Part shown: positions 44,762 to 53,106 of the stretch, one piece after another
Position numbering within the stretch: the stretch's first letter is position 1
How the letters are laid out: every line of letters starts with the position of its first letter
Assembly (NCBI RefSeq): GCF_000472545.1
Contig: NZ_AWZV01000010.1
Coordinates: forward strand, 124,001-188,000
Reading direction: 5' to 3'
DNA: 64,000 nt
DNA from: Burkholderia sp. WSM2232
Lineage (GTDB): Bacteria > Pseudomonadota > Gammaproteobacteria > Burkholderiales > Burkholderiaceae
Translations under genes and position numbers: made by a program
Notes under the pieces: model-generated
What the model was told of the DNA's origin: nothing
Databases searched by the model: none
The model's input: only the letters and a program-made list of their open reading frames with translations

Positions 44762-46072
44762 ATGGCGACGGGAGAAAGCATGAATAGGAACTTAGAAATG
44801 ACGGCAACAAGCGAAAGAGTACAAACGTCGACCGACAGACCCTGGACCATCCTCTTGTTGCTCACGGTCGGATGGATGATCTCGTTCATCGATCGCACGA
44901 GCCTGTCCTCCGCGATGGCAGACAAGGCATTTATCCATGAGTTCGCGTTGACTACTGTGCAGCGCGGATGGCTCGGATCGGCGATATTTTGGTCGTATGC
45001 GATATTGCAGTTGCCCATGGGCTGGGTCGTCGATCGATTTGGCGTTAAGTGGCCTTACACGATCTGCTTCGCCCTGTGGTGTCTTGCAGCCGCCGCCACC
45101 AGTCTGACGCATTCGCTTTCTTCGCTTATCGTCGTGCGTCTGCTAATCGGTGCAAGTGAAGCGGTGGTGCTCCCTGCCAGCTACCGATTCATTGCGAACA
45201 ACTTCAAGGAGTCGCACAAGGGAACGGCGACCGGGGTGTTTTCGCTGGGCGGCAAGATCGGGCCGGCCATCGGTGCGGCAGTGGCGGCGTGGCTAATCGT
45301 GGCCTACTCGTGGAAAGCGATGTTTGTTATCACCGGATTGCTGGGCCTGATCTGGTTGATGCCGTGGCTCGCGATGGCCAAAAATGATTTCCCCTCGAAG
45401 GAGCAACTCGCGCTGGCGAGGCGTCGTGCGACGAGTGTTCCGCTGAAAAATCTGCTCGTGAGTCCGGTGGTCTGGGGCGGATTCCTCATGACCTTCTCTT
45501 ACACCTATTTTGTGTTTTACTGCGCGACCTGGATGCCGTCCTATCTGGTCGAGCAGCGCGGCCTCAGCCTCATGAGGTCCGGCCTTCTGACCTTCGTCAG
45601 CTTTATTTCCGTCGCCATTGTGGCTGTGGTGGCAGGTTGGGCTGCGGATCGCATCATCGCACGGGGAAAAGATCCACTGATCGTGCGCAAGGCTTTCGTG
45701 GTGACGGGCGCATTGGGCGGCATGACCGTGATATTTGGCGCGTATGTGGAGTCGCAGCAGATGGCATTGTTCTGGAATGTCGCATCGCTATCGCTTGCGG
45801 GAATTGCCACTGCGAACAATCTGGCGCTCTCAAAGCTGACGTTGATCCCAAAGCCCGCGGTCGGCTTGAACACCGGTTTGCTAACGATCGCAACGAGCCT
45901 TGCGGGTGGGGTGTCTGCGAGTCTATGCGGTTGGCTGCTGCATATCGGTGGTGGCAGCTACACCTTGCCGATGCTGTCGGTCTGTGTCTTTCTCTTCATT
46001 GGCGCAGCGAGCGCGGTGATTCTCATGCGACGCGAATGGGCGCCGAAGGTGCGCGACGAAGCAGTCGTCTAA
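44762..46072 (+). CDS. MFS transporter, anion:cation symporter (ACS) type
   Basis: 436 residues and 12 helices. The ACS pattern is visible: GWMISFIDRTSLSSAMADK, AIFWSYAILQLPMGWVVDRF, LLIGASEAVVLPASYRFIAN, GVFSLGGKIGPAIGAAVAAW. Relatives carry hexuronates, phthalate and other organic anions. AAGGGGG precedes the ATG, 24 bases after the porin gene, so porin and carrier are probably co-transcribed as an uptake pair. Confidence 0.88.
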   Translation: MATGESMNRNLEMTATSERVQTSTDRPWTILLLLTVGWMISFIDRTSLSSAMADKAFIHEFALTTVQRGWLGSAIFWSYAILQLPMGWVVDRFGVKWPYTICFALWCLAAAATSLTHSLSSLIVVRLLIGASEAVVLPASYRFIANNFKESHKGTATGVFSLGGKIGPAIGAAVAAWLIVAYSWKAMFVITGLLGLIWLMPWLAMAKNDFPSKEQLALARRRATSVPLKNLLVSPVVWGGFLMTFSYTYFVFYCATWMPSYLVEQRGLSLMRSGLLTFVSFISVAIVAVVAGWAADRIIARGKDPLIVRKAFVVTGALGGMTVIFGAYVESQQMALFWNVASLSLAGIATANNLALSKLTLIPKPAVGLNTGLLTIATSLAGGVSASLCGWLLHIGGGSYTLPMLSVCVFLFIGAASAVILMRREWAPKVRDEAVV

Positions 46073-46121
46073 ATCGGTTATGCGCGCGTCGCGGCGCGCT
46101 CTCGATGTGAGCAATGAACGA

Positions 46122-46382
46122 TCATCGACCCGAACGCACCGTACCTTCCATTTCGGGTCCATATGCCGCGTCTGCGGCTTTTTGCTTGGACAACGTTGCT
46201 TCAGCTGCCTGCAGACGATGCGGATACAGCGGATCGTTCACCAGGGGACTATAGCCAGCTTTCTCCAATTGCAAGAGATGCTCATGCGCCTGGCTGCGGC
46301 TGAGCGTTTCGTTCGATTGAGCGTGCCCGAGTGCCGGAAGTGCGAAGAAAAGCGGAACGAGGAATTTGGGCAATGAACGCAT
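46122..46382 (-). CDS. DUF4148 secreted protein
   Basis: 86 residues: a signal peptide (RSLPKFLVPLFFALPALGHA) and a DUF4148 core (LSRSQAHEHLLQLEKAGYSP, then YPHRLQAAEATLSKQK). AAGG precedes the ATG at 46382. It is related to the protein at 29705. Function unknown. Confidence 0.85.
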   Translation of the reverse strand: MRSLPKFLVPLFFALPALGHAQSNETLSRSQAHEHLLQLEKAGYSPLVNDPLYPHRLQAAEATLSKQKAADAAYGPEMEGTVRSGR

Positions 46383-46564
46383 GGTTGACCTTGATCTGAA
46401 AATTAAGCTGCCCTGTGCAGCGACAAGATCAGTGTAGGGGAATACCCGATAAGGGAAAGCTCTTATCCAAAAGCAAATGCGCGGGATGTCCACTCAATGG
46501 ATTTTCTAACGATGCGAGTAAGTTCGTGCCCGGCTTTTCACGGTGGCTGGATGACAGAGCGGCC

Positions 46565-47656
46565 ATGAACGCACGTGTGCTTCGTTCTTTCAGTTCACTG
46601 CGAATATTCAATTACCGGATATGGGCGATGCGTGCGTTCGTATCCAGCGTCGGCACATGGATGCAGCGCACCGCGCAGGACTGGCTTGTCCTGACGCAAT
46701 TGATGACGCATCACAATGCATCGGCAATCGGCACGGTAATGGCGCTCCAGTTCGGGCCACAGTTAATGCTCCTGCCATGGACAGGCTTTGCCGCGGATCA
46801 CTTTGACCAGCGCAAGCTTCTCATGATTACGCAGGCGACGATGGGCGCGCTCGCGACGGCGCTCGGCGTTCTCACGGTCGCAGGTGTCGTCCAGTTGTGG
46901 GAGGTGTATGGATTTGCTTTCTTGTTCGGATGCGCGTCTGCGTTCGACGGCCCGGTGCGGCAGACATTCGTTGGCGCACTCGTCGGAGACGCTGATCTGC
47001 ACAATGCCGTGGCGCTCAGCTCGACATCCTTCAATGCTGGAAGAATGTTCGGCCCGGCTGTTTCTGATCGGCACTTTCGGGCGAACTTTCCCATCTTCAT
47101 TTCTACAATGGCGGTCGGCGTGTTTCACGCTGATGCGCGCGGTCACGGCCTGCTGACTTCGATATTGGCCATCGGCACGATGTCTGGCGCGTTACTGGCA
47201 GCAGGCCGCGAAAAACCCCGCTTCAGTGCCTTGGTAGTCGGTGCCGCAATCTTCGGGTTGGGCTGTGCGCTTGCGGCACTCGCGCCAGGTTACTGGATGT
47301 TCGCAGGGGCGCTCGTGGTCATCGAGGTGGCCGCGCTGACATTTACCAATACAAGCACGAGCTTGATGCAGATATCGACCGAGCCCGCGATGCGCGGCCG
47401 GGTGATGGCTCTGCGTTTGGGCATTGCGTTGGGAGGCACGCCGATAGGCGCGCCCATCGTTGGGTGGGTGGCAAATCACTATAGTCCCCGATGGGCGTTG
47501 GTCATTGGAGCGCTCTTGGGCTTCGCTGCCGCAGTGCTGGGCATAATCATGCTGAGGCGCTGGACTCTTGATCCAAGATCCGAGCGCACAAGTGCGCGGC
47601 ACTTCAACAGACGAGCGGAGTTGAGATTCTCCGGAAGCCTATCCCCATTTCAGTAG
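46565..47656 (+). pseudogene. MFS multidrug-type transporter with an internal deletion
   Basis: 363 residues where the family has about 420. Helices 1-4 are fine (RSFSSLRIFNYRIWAMRAFV, GTVMALQFGPQLMLLPWTGF). After NAGRMFGPAV (47060) the text jumps to a region that in another frame reads LFLIGTFG, and one missing base near 47080 returns to frame at NFPIFISTMAVGVFHADARG. A deletion of roughly 60-75 codons plus a one-base loss thus leaves an open frame lacking the helix 5-6 area. It reads through but is unlikely to transport. Confidence 0.75.
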
Positions 47657-47998
47657 CAGGGATCCGATGGAGAGGCCGTGTTGCAAGTCGCTTGAGTATC
47701 TTCCCCGACAAGGTTCAACGGTTTGCGTCTATGCAAATTGCAGCTTGAGCGTCCGTTTGCCTCGGAAGCGGCCAGCGCGCTCACGGGGCTCGGAGCGTCC
47801 GTTCAGGGTCGCCAGACGACATAAACACCGGAAGAGCAGTTACGATCTCGCCAAAGTCGAGCCGGAGAATTACCTCGTCGCATACTAGGGCAAGTGATCG
47901 ATGCGGACCGCATATTCTGCGAACGACTACGTCGGGGCGATTGCGCAAGCACGGCCATTTGTCATACCTTACAGCAATCACGGATTCAAAGGACAGGT
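47657..47998. other. Gene-less spacer before the Tlde1-like gene
   Basis: About 340 bases with no supported gene. It should contain the promoter of the effector-immunity pair, but no clear boxes are seen. Confidence 0.45.
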
Positions 47999-48481
47999 AT
48001 GCCAGCGCAATGCACGTTTGCACTTAATGGACAAAAGGTCTCGACGCTCCTATGCAGTGGTTTTGGTGGAGTAGCGGCGTTCTCCGGCAATAAGGATCAC
48101 GTCGATAACCCAGCAGATACGGCTGCAGTGGGTGCCGGTCCGATCCCGAAGGGTCGCTACTACATCGTCAAGCGCGAGACAGGTGGGCGGCTTGGGCGAG
48201 TGCGCGACCTCGCCCTGGATATGTGGTCAAACAGCAACCGTGGGAGTTGGTTCGCGCTGTACAGCGCAGACGGCAAGATTGATGACTGGACTTTCGTGAA
48301 CGGCATAAAGCGCGGCAATTTCAGGTTGCATCCGAACGGCCGCTGGGGTATCAGCGATGGCTGCATAACACTCCCGTCTCAGGCGCAGTTCGACCGTCTG
48401 AGCGCCTACCTCCTGTCTCAGCCGCCAGCAATGATTCCCGGCACGGATATCCCTTACTATGGAACGGTGGACGTGCGATGA
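47999..48481 (+). CDS. DUF2778/Tlde1-type L,D-transpeptidase-like putative type VI effector
   Basis: 160 residues. The core FRLHPNGRWGISDGCITLPS carries the His and Cys of the DUF2778 active site (HxxG...SxGC), close to L,D-transpeptidases. VGAGPIPKGRYYIVKRETGG is the usual first strand set. Tlde1 proteins attack peptidoglycan precursors of rival cells after type VI delivery. No signal peptide is present, which fits. AAGGA lies before the ATG at 47999. A small membrane protein gene overlaps its stop by four bases. Confidence 0.85.
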   Translation: MPAQCTFALNGQKVSTLLCSGFGGVAAFSGNKDHVDNPADTAAVGAGPIPKGRYYIVKRETGGRLGRVRDLALDMWSNSNRGSWFALYSADGKIDDWTFVNGIKRGNFRLHPNGRWGISDGCITLPSQAQFDRLSAYLLSQPPAMIPGTDIPYYGTVDVR

Positions 48482-48756
48482 AAGGTCTCCTGCGCGTGGG
48501 CCTTGCGGCCCTGCTCACTCCACTTGTCTTCATCGGCCTTTCGCGAATTGACCCGCTTGCTCGCTGGGTTGGCAGCGACGCCGTGTGGACTGCCCTGACA
48601 CCGTTATTTCGTACATTCGGCGCAGTTGGCACCGAGGGCGAAGAAAGCATAGTGCTCTGCGTGCTGCTCGTCGTCAGCTTCATCACTGCGGCGTTCCTCG
48701 TCTGCATTGCATCGGTGGTGATTCAGAGGCAAAGACAGCGCCAGGCAGCGCGGTAA
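48478..48756 (+). CDS. Small two-helix membrane protein, putative immunity to the Tlde1-like effector
   Basis: 92 residues with two transmembrane helices (LLRVGLAALLTPLVFIGLS, and SIVLCVLLVVSFITAAFLVC) and a basic tail. It overlaps the effector gene (ATGA), so both are made together. The position and location in the envelope fit an immunity protein that guards against a periplasmic cell-wall toxin. That role is inference; no family was recognised. Confidence 0.7.
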   Translation: MKGLLRVGLAALLTPLVFIGLSRIDPLARWVGSDAVWTALTPLFRTFGAVGTEGEESIVLCVLLVVSFITAAFLVCIASVVIQRQRQRQAAR

Positions 48757-48827
48757 GCGCTCCGCGATGTTCCCGTGAGCATGCTCTTTCTGTTGCGCCC
48801 AACAGGAGGGCGGCGGTTGTGCCTGCC

Positions 48828-49110
48828 GGACGTGCGCTCTGTAGGCTTGCAGCGCGTCGATGCCGACGTCGAGGAAGCCATTGCATCGCGTACAGCGGAA
48901 CAGAGGCCACTTTAGTTCAGCCGCCGTCTGCTTCCTGCAGTGCGGGCAATCCATCAACGGTCGCGGAGCTTTAAGACCAAGCCGCACTCGCCGCTCAAAA
49001 TTCCCCGTCGCATCCAGTACGAGCAACCACTCGCGGAATCGCCTGACCCAAGCTTTTACTATTTCGGATGTCGTCCCAAGCTCCTTCGCGGCATGCGCAA
49101 GCGGCCGGTG
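48828..49110 (-). pseudogene. Fragment of a DUF746-like zinc-ribbon protein
   Basis: One frame reads AHAAKELGTTSEIVKAWVRR, FREWLLVLDATGNFERRVRL, then CPHCRKQTAAELKWPLFRCT and RCNGFLDV: a helix-turn-helix-like part and a CxxC...CxxC ribbon as in DUF746 proteins. There is no start and the downstream part runs into the immunity gene antisense, so this is a remnant. The remaining spacer to 49492 holds nothing recognisable. Confidence 0.5.
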
Positions 49111-49492
49111 CTGCGAAGCAGGGTCCTACCCGCCTGCCGGCCCATATGTTTTTACACAACCTCGGCCACTAACCGACTTGCTGCCGACGCAGCGCCCCCT
49201 GCAGCTGAACGTCAGTAATGGCCGAACTGCCGTATTTCAATGCCACTCCGCGGAACTCAGTTGTACCTCGGAAGCCGCCCGATTTGTCATGTCGAGTTGA
49301 TCGGCCGCAGTGGGTCGCGAAGCGCCGATCGCGGTTAGGGGGCCTCCGTACCACTGCGGACTCCGGTCCTTTCCCACACCGGTCCGGCGGCGCAAACGAA
49401 GGACGCGTCGATGCTTTCGTCAGCTTGCGCCGTAGAATGGCGGTCACACGGCCTGCCTCATTAACTCTTTCTCCGACCATCGGCATTGGAAG

Positions 49493-50368
49493 CTAGTGTG
49501 CAAAAGGCAAATCCGAGGACGGCGCACATGCATGGGCGTCGGTCGACATTGCGCCACGCTTGTTACCGGCCAGCGCGGACGATGTGAATATTGGTCGCAA
49601 CCGAGAATCGCCAAACGCGATAAATGCCGGGTTGACAATCGGCCTGTCTAAGCCGTAAAGCAAGGCTCGACCAGATAGGTCGGCGACGGTTCCGCCAGCT
49701 GACTCAAGTATGCATTGGCCCGCCGCCGTATCCCATTGACAAGTAGGTCCAAAGCGAGGATATACGTCCGCGCTGCCCTCCGCGATCCGGCAGAACTTCA
49801 GCGAGCTCCCCACGGCATTAAACGTATGACTCAAGTGCAGGCGCGCCAACCAATCTGTGACCTCGTTCACGTTATGGGAGCGGCTACCAATGATCCGCAA
49901 AGGAAGTACAGTTCTGCCATGAGAGATGCCGAGTGCAGTCTCCACACCGTCTTTAATTTTCCAAGCTCCAAGCGATGTCGCCGCATAGAAGACCTCGCCT
50001 AGGGCCGGCGCCACAACCACGCCAGCAACTAGCACTCCACCATCCAGCAAAGCAATATTCACTGTAAATTCTGCGTTGCCATTCAAGAATTCTTTGGTAC
50101 CGTCTAGCGGATCTACTAGGAACAGACGCTGGTTACCGAGTACAGGCCTAGCTGCCGACTCTTCCGAGACAACAAAGACATCGGGGAACGCCGCGCCTAG
50201 TCGCTCTCGGATAATCGTGTCAGCGCGAACATCCGCTTCTGTGACAGGCGAGTTATCTTGCTTGAGTGTCGGCGGTAGGTGACGATTGTAAAACTTCATG
50301 ATTTCATCACCGGCCGTCTCGGCGGCCATACATAATGCGTCCAGTTCGCCACGTTTCAACGAATTCAT
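49493..50368 (-). CDS. cysQ: 3'(2'),5'-bisphosphate nucleotidase CysQ
   Basis: 291 residues. The inositol-monophosphatase-fold metal site is complete: SPVTEADVRAD, VVSEESAARP, LVDPLDGTKEFLNGN and CQWDTAAGQCIL. It hydrolyses PAP, the by-product of sulfotransfer, to AMP and so keeps sulfotransferases from product inhibition. The start overlaps the cysC stop by four bases. It is the last gene of the biosynthetic operon and fits with the sulfotransferase gene at its head. About 25 extra C-terminal residues (SALAGNKRGAMSTDAHACAP) are unusual. Confidence 0.92.
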   Translation of the reverse strand: MNSLKRGELDALCMAAETAGDEIMKFYNRHLPPTLKQDNSPVTEADVRADTIIRERLGAAFPDVFVVSEESAARPVLGNQRLFLVDPLDGTKEFLNGNAEFTVNIALLDGGVLVAGVVVAPALGEVFYAATSLGAWKIKDGVETALGISHGRTVLPLRIIGSRSHNVNEVTDWLARLHLSHTFNAVGSSLKFCRIAEGSADVYPRFGPTCQWDTAAGQCILESAGGTVADLSGRALLYGLDRPIVNPAFIAFGDSRLRPIFTSSALAGNKRGAMSTDAHACAPSSDLPFAH

Positions 50369-51000
50369 GATTCTAGCGCCTTTATATATTGCACAACTTC
50401 CTCAACGCACGCGTGTGCCGGATGGCGTTCGGTGAGCAGATGCAATTCCGGACGTTCCGGCCTTTCGTACTCGCTGTCGATACTGGTAAAGTTAGCTAAC
50501 TCGCCACGGCGCGCTTTAGCGTATAGCCCCTTGACATCGCGCCGTTCACACTCCCGCTGAGATGCGTCCACGAACACTTCCAAGAAGTGCCCTTCGTCGA
50601 ACAATTGCCTCGCGAGCTGGCGTTGTCGTGCAAGGGGCGAGATGAATCCCGCTAGTACTATTAAACCCGCATCGACCATGAGCTTCGCCACCTCGGCGAC
50701 GCGCCGGATGTTCTCATCTCGGTCAGCATCAGAAAAGCCGAGGTCACAACTTAGGCCATGTCGAACGTTGTCGCCGTCGAGCACATAAGTATGCTTGCCT
50801 TCGGCATGCAGGCGCTGATCCAGCAAATTGGCGATGGTCGACTTGCCGGCGCCCGAAAGCCCCGTCAACCAGATACATATAGGGCGTTGCCGCTTTTGTG
50901 CCGCTCTAGCCGCCATGTCCAGCCGAAAGGGATGCCAATGAATAGAGCGCTGTATCGCAGCGTCACTTTCGTCTTTGGTTGCAGAGTCAAGACTTGTCAT
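50365..51000 (-). CDS. cysC: Adenylyl-sulfate kinase CysC
   Basis: 211 residues. Walker A ICIWLTGLSGAGKST, YVLDGDNVRHGLSCDLGFSD, and FVDASQRECERRDVKGLYAK are the APS kinase signatures. It makes PAPS from APS and ATP. No cysD/cysN (ATP sulfurylase) genes accompany it, so APS must come from elsewhere. The ATG at 51000 lies 53 bases after the cupin-MetRS stop. With cysQ and a sulfotransferase in the same operon, its job is to supply PAPS for sulfation of the cluster product rather than for cysteine synthesis. Confidence 0.93.
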   Translation of the reverse strand: MTSLDSATKDESDAAIQRSIHWHPFRLDMAARAAQKRQRPICIWLTGLSGAGKSTIANLLDQRLHAEGKHTYVLDGDNVRHGLSCDLGFSDADRDENIRRVAEVAKLMVDAGLIVLAGFISPLARQRQLARQLFDEGHFLEVFVDASQRECERRDVKGLYAKARRGELANFTSIDSEYERPERPELHLLTERHPAHACVEEVVQYIKALES

Positions 51001-51053
51001 AGTCAAAGTTGGCAGCAAGTTAAGCACATGGATGGACGGTGTAGAGGCTGTCG

Positions 51054-53084
51054 CTACGCGAGCGCCGCAGCAGGGCTGTCGACGGCGACATCCGGCGCAA
51101 TACTTTCGAAAAATGTGCACGACGCAAGCGTTATATGTGCTCCCGAATCCACCATTTCGACGGCGTTTGGCCAACCTTCCAAATCTATGCCACCGAGCGC
51201 CTCTGCAAGCCGAGATGCAAACATTGGCATGAGGGGCGCTGAAACGTGGGCCAGCAGTCGCGCGGTTGCTAACTCGAGCGTGACGGCCGTCCGATACTCG
51301 TCGTGTAACGCTGTATCGTGCCGAATGCGTTCGCTTGATGTGCCAAAACGATACGCGTCGTTTATTAGGGCATTCAGTTCGTTGACGACATTGTTCAAAG
51401 AAAACTGGTTCCCATCGTAGAACGCAGAAATGGCACCCAAACGCGCCTGCAAGGCTTTCTGGTAGCCAATATGACCGGCCGTCCATCTTCCTGCCTCGGG
51501 CGCTAGATTCCCGAAGTCGTTCAACCGCGCGCCAAGGGACGACAACCAGCCTTGCCACTGCTTTACAAGCACTGTGTCAACCGCATGGCGAAACTCAGTC
51601 ATCGTGAAGTTTGTTCTTTCCTGTTCGCCGCGAGTCCAGCCTAGGTAAAAGCGAACGGCGTCGACCGTTTCGGGCCGAAGAATCTCTTTACCCCAGATTG
51701 CATGCCGGCGACTCGTGGAGAATTTCAGCCCATCCAGCAGGTAGAATTCGTTTTCGTTGTAATCAATGTCGCAATGCCAGTGCGGGAACGCCAGATGATA
51801 GAGCACCGGGTACAGGATGGAGTGATAAAAGCTGTTGTCATACCCAAAAAAGTGAACGATTTTCCAGTCTGCCTGTGGGTCGTTCGCATGCCATCCCATG
51901 CCTAACCGTTTCCCAAGCATCTCTATACCGTGCAGGAATCCGTACGCCATTTCTGGCCAGACCCAGATCACCTGATGGCCCTCAGTGCGCTCGAGCGGAG
52001 GGATGCCCCAGGCGGCCGGGTGAGTGATGGGGATCACAAATTGATCGCGCTTCATCACTTTCGCCGCGAGCTCCTGCAGTCGGGGCGACACTTTCGAGCG
52101 TTGGTGATGTTCCGCCACTACAGACTTGAACTCGTTGAGGGTCAGGCAATAACGCCGCACGTTCTTCCGTAGGGGCGCTTTATCAGATAGCTTTGACCGA
52201 GGTGAGGCAAATTCCACACAGGTGTTTGGCTCGCCACACTGCTCGCAAATATTTCCTCCTGAAGGTTCACCGCAAGTCGGACACTCTCCGCTTACGTCGA
52301 CCTCATAGAGGTAGGCCCCAGTCTCGCCATCAACCAGCGCTGGCGTCGACATTTCCTCAGCCCCACTCGCGACTATTGCTGAGAAAAAAGCCTGCAAGCC
52401 GCTAGCGTAAAGCTCATCCTGATCGGTAACCGTGTACTGGTCGAGATGGATTCCCATCATCCCGAGCGTCGCTAATATTTCGCTCGAGTAATGAGCCGCC
52501 ACGGCACGCGGTGTTGACCCTTCATCCCGTGCGCGGCCCACAACATAGCTCTGGTAGTCGTCACTGCCGCTCAGGTGATACGCTCGGATGCCTTTTGCCC
52601 GGAGATACCGGACGTACACGTCTGCGGCGAAGTACGGTCCAGAGAGATGGCCGAGGTGGAGGTCACCGTTCGGCGTTGGAGGCGTTGAAAAGACGAAAAC
52701 GGGTCGGTCGGCCATGCGGGCCGCGGCGTTGCTCTCAGCTGCCTCGGCCCGGGCCGCGGAATCACGCCAATAGAGGTCCACGAACTGCAGATCTGACGTC
52801 CCGGTGTTTCGAATGACATGCTCCTCAAACGGACGGATAAAAACCACCGAGCCCCCGCATATCGGATGCGTTTTTCCTTCCGAAACAATTTCACCGCTGC
52901 CCGATATGATGACGAAAGCTTCGCTTTCATCATGCCGGTGATGAGAGGATTGCGTTCCAGCTTTTACCACCCCATACGACGGAAAAACCGAAGCGCCGCT
53001 GGCAAGCCGGCGTTCGCCAACCGACCCAAGTTGAATACCGAACGCGTCGCGGAGTTCGGTTGTTTCCATTTGCGTAATCCACAT
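51054..53084 (-). CDS. Cupin-methionyl-tRNA-synthetase-like fusion, predicted N-N bond-forming enzyme
   Basis: 676 residues. Residues 1-115 are a cupin with metal-ligand pattern HHRHDESEAFVIISGSGE and FIRPFEEHVI. From about 125 to the end is a MetRS-like catalytic domain: HIGH-type motif NGDLHLGHLSG (about 143), zinc knuckle CPTCGEPSGGNICEQCGEPN (about 268), VIWVWPEMAYGF, and a KMSKS-type loop GLKFSTSRRH (about 454). No tRNA-binding tail is present. The same fusion (Spb40, Tri28, PyrN) joins N6-hydroxylysine to an amino acid through an N-N bond. The start ATG at 53084 has GGAG eight bases upstream; an earlier GTG at 53123 overlaps the preceding gene. It lies next to the predicted N-hydroxylase and DAO-type oxidoreductase. 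Confidence 0.9.
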   Translation of the reverse strand: MWITQMETTELRDAFGIQLGSVGERRLASGASVFPSYGVVKAGTQSSHHRHDESEAFVIISGSGEIVSEGKTHPICGGSVVFIRPFEEHVIRNTGTSDLQFVDLYWRDSAARAEAAESNAAARMADRPVFVFSTPPTPNGDLHLGHLSGPYFAADVYVRYLRAKGIRAYHLSGSDDYQSYVVGRARDEGSTPRAVAAHYSSEILATLGMMGIHLDQYTVTDQDELYASGLQAFFSAIVASGAEEMSTPALVDGETGAYLYEVDVSGECPTCGEPSGGNICEQCGEPNTCVEFASPRSKLSDKAPLRKNVRRYCLTLNEFKSVVAEHHQRSKVSPRLQELAAKVMKRDQFVIPITHPAAWGIPPLERTEGHQVIWVWPEMAYGFLHGIEMLGKRLGMGWHANDPQADWKIVHFFGYDNSFYHSILYPVLYHLAFPHWHCDIDYNENEFYLLDGLKFSTSRRHAIWGKEILRPETVDAVRFYLGWTRGEQERTNFTMTEFRHAVDTVLVKQWQGWLSSLGARLNDFGNLAPEAGRWTAGHIGYQKALQARLGAISAFYDGNQFSLNNVVNELNALINDAYRFGTSSERIRHDTALHDEYRTAVTLELATARLLAHVSAPLMPMFASRLAEALGGIDLEGWPNAVEMVDSGAHITLASCTFFESIAPDVAVDSPAAALA

Positions 53085-53106
53085 ACGATTGACTCCACGA
53101 GCATAG

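Noticed and set aside
51001..51558. N-terminal extension of CysC
   Set aside because: It lies within the cupin-MetRS coding region in another frame and has no CysN-like or other domain.
51054..53084. Housekeeping methionyl-tRNA synthetase
   Set aside because: The N-terminal cupin, the lack of a tRNA-binding tail and the biosynthetic neighbours do not fit a housekeeping enzyme.
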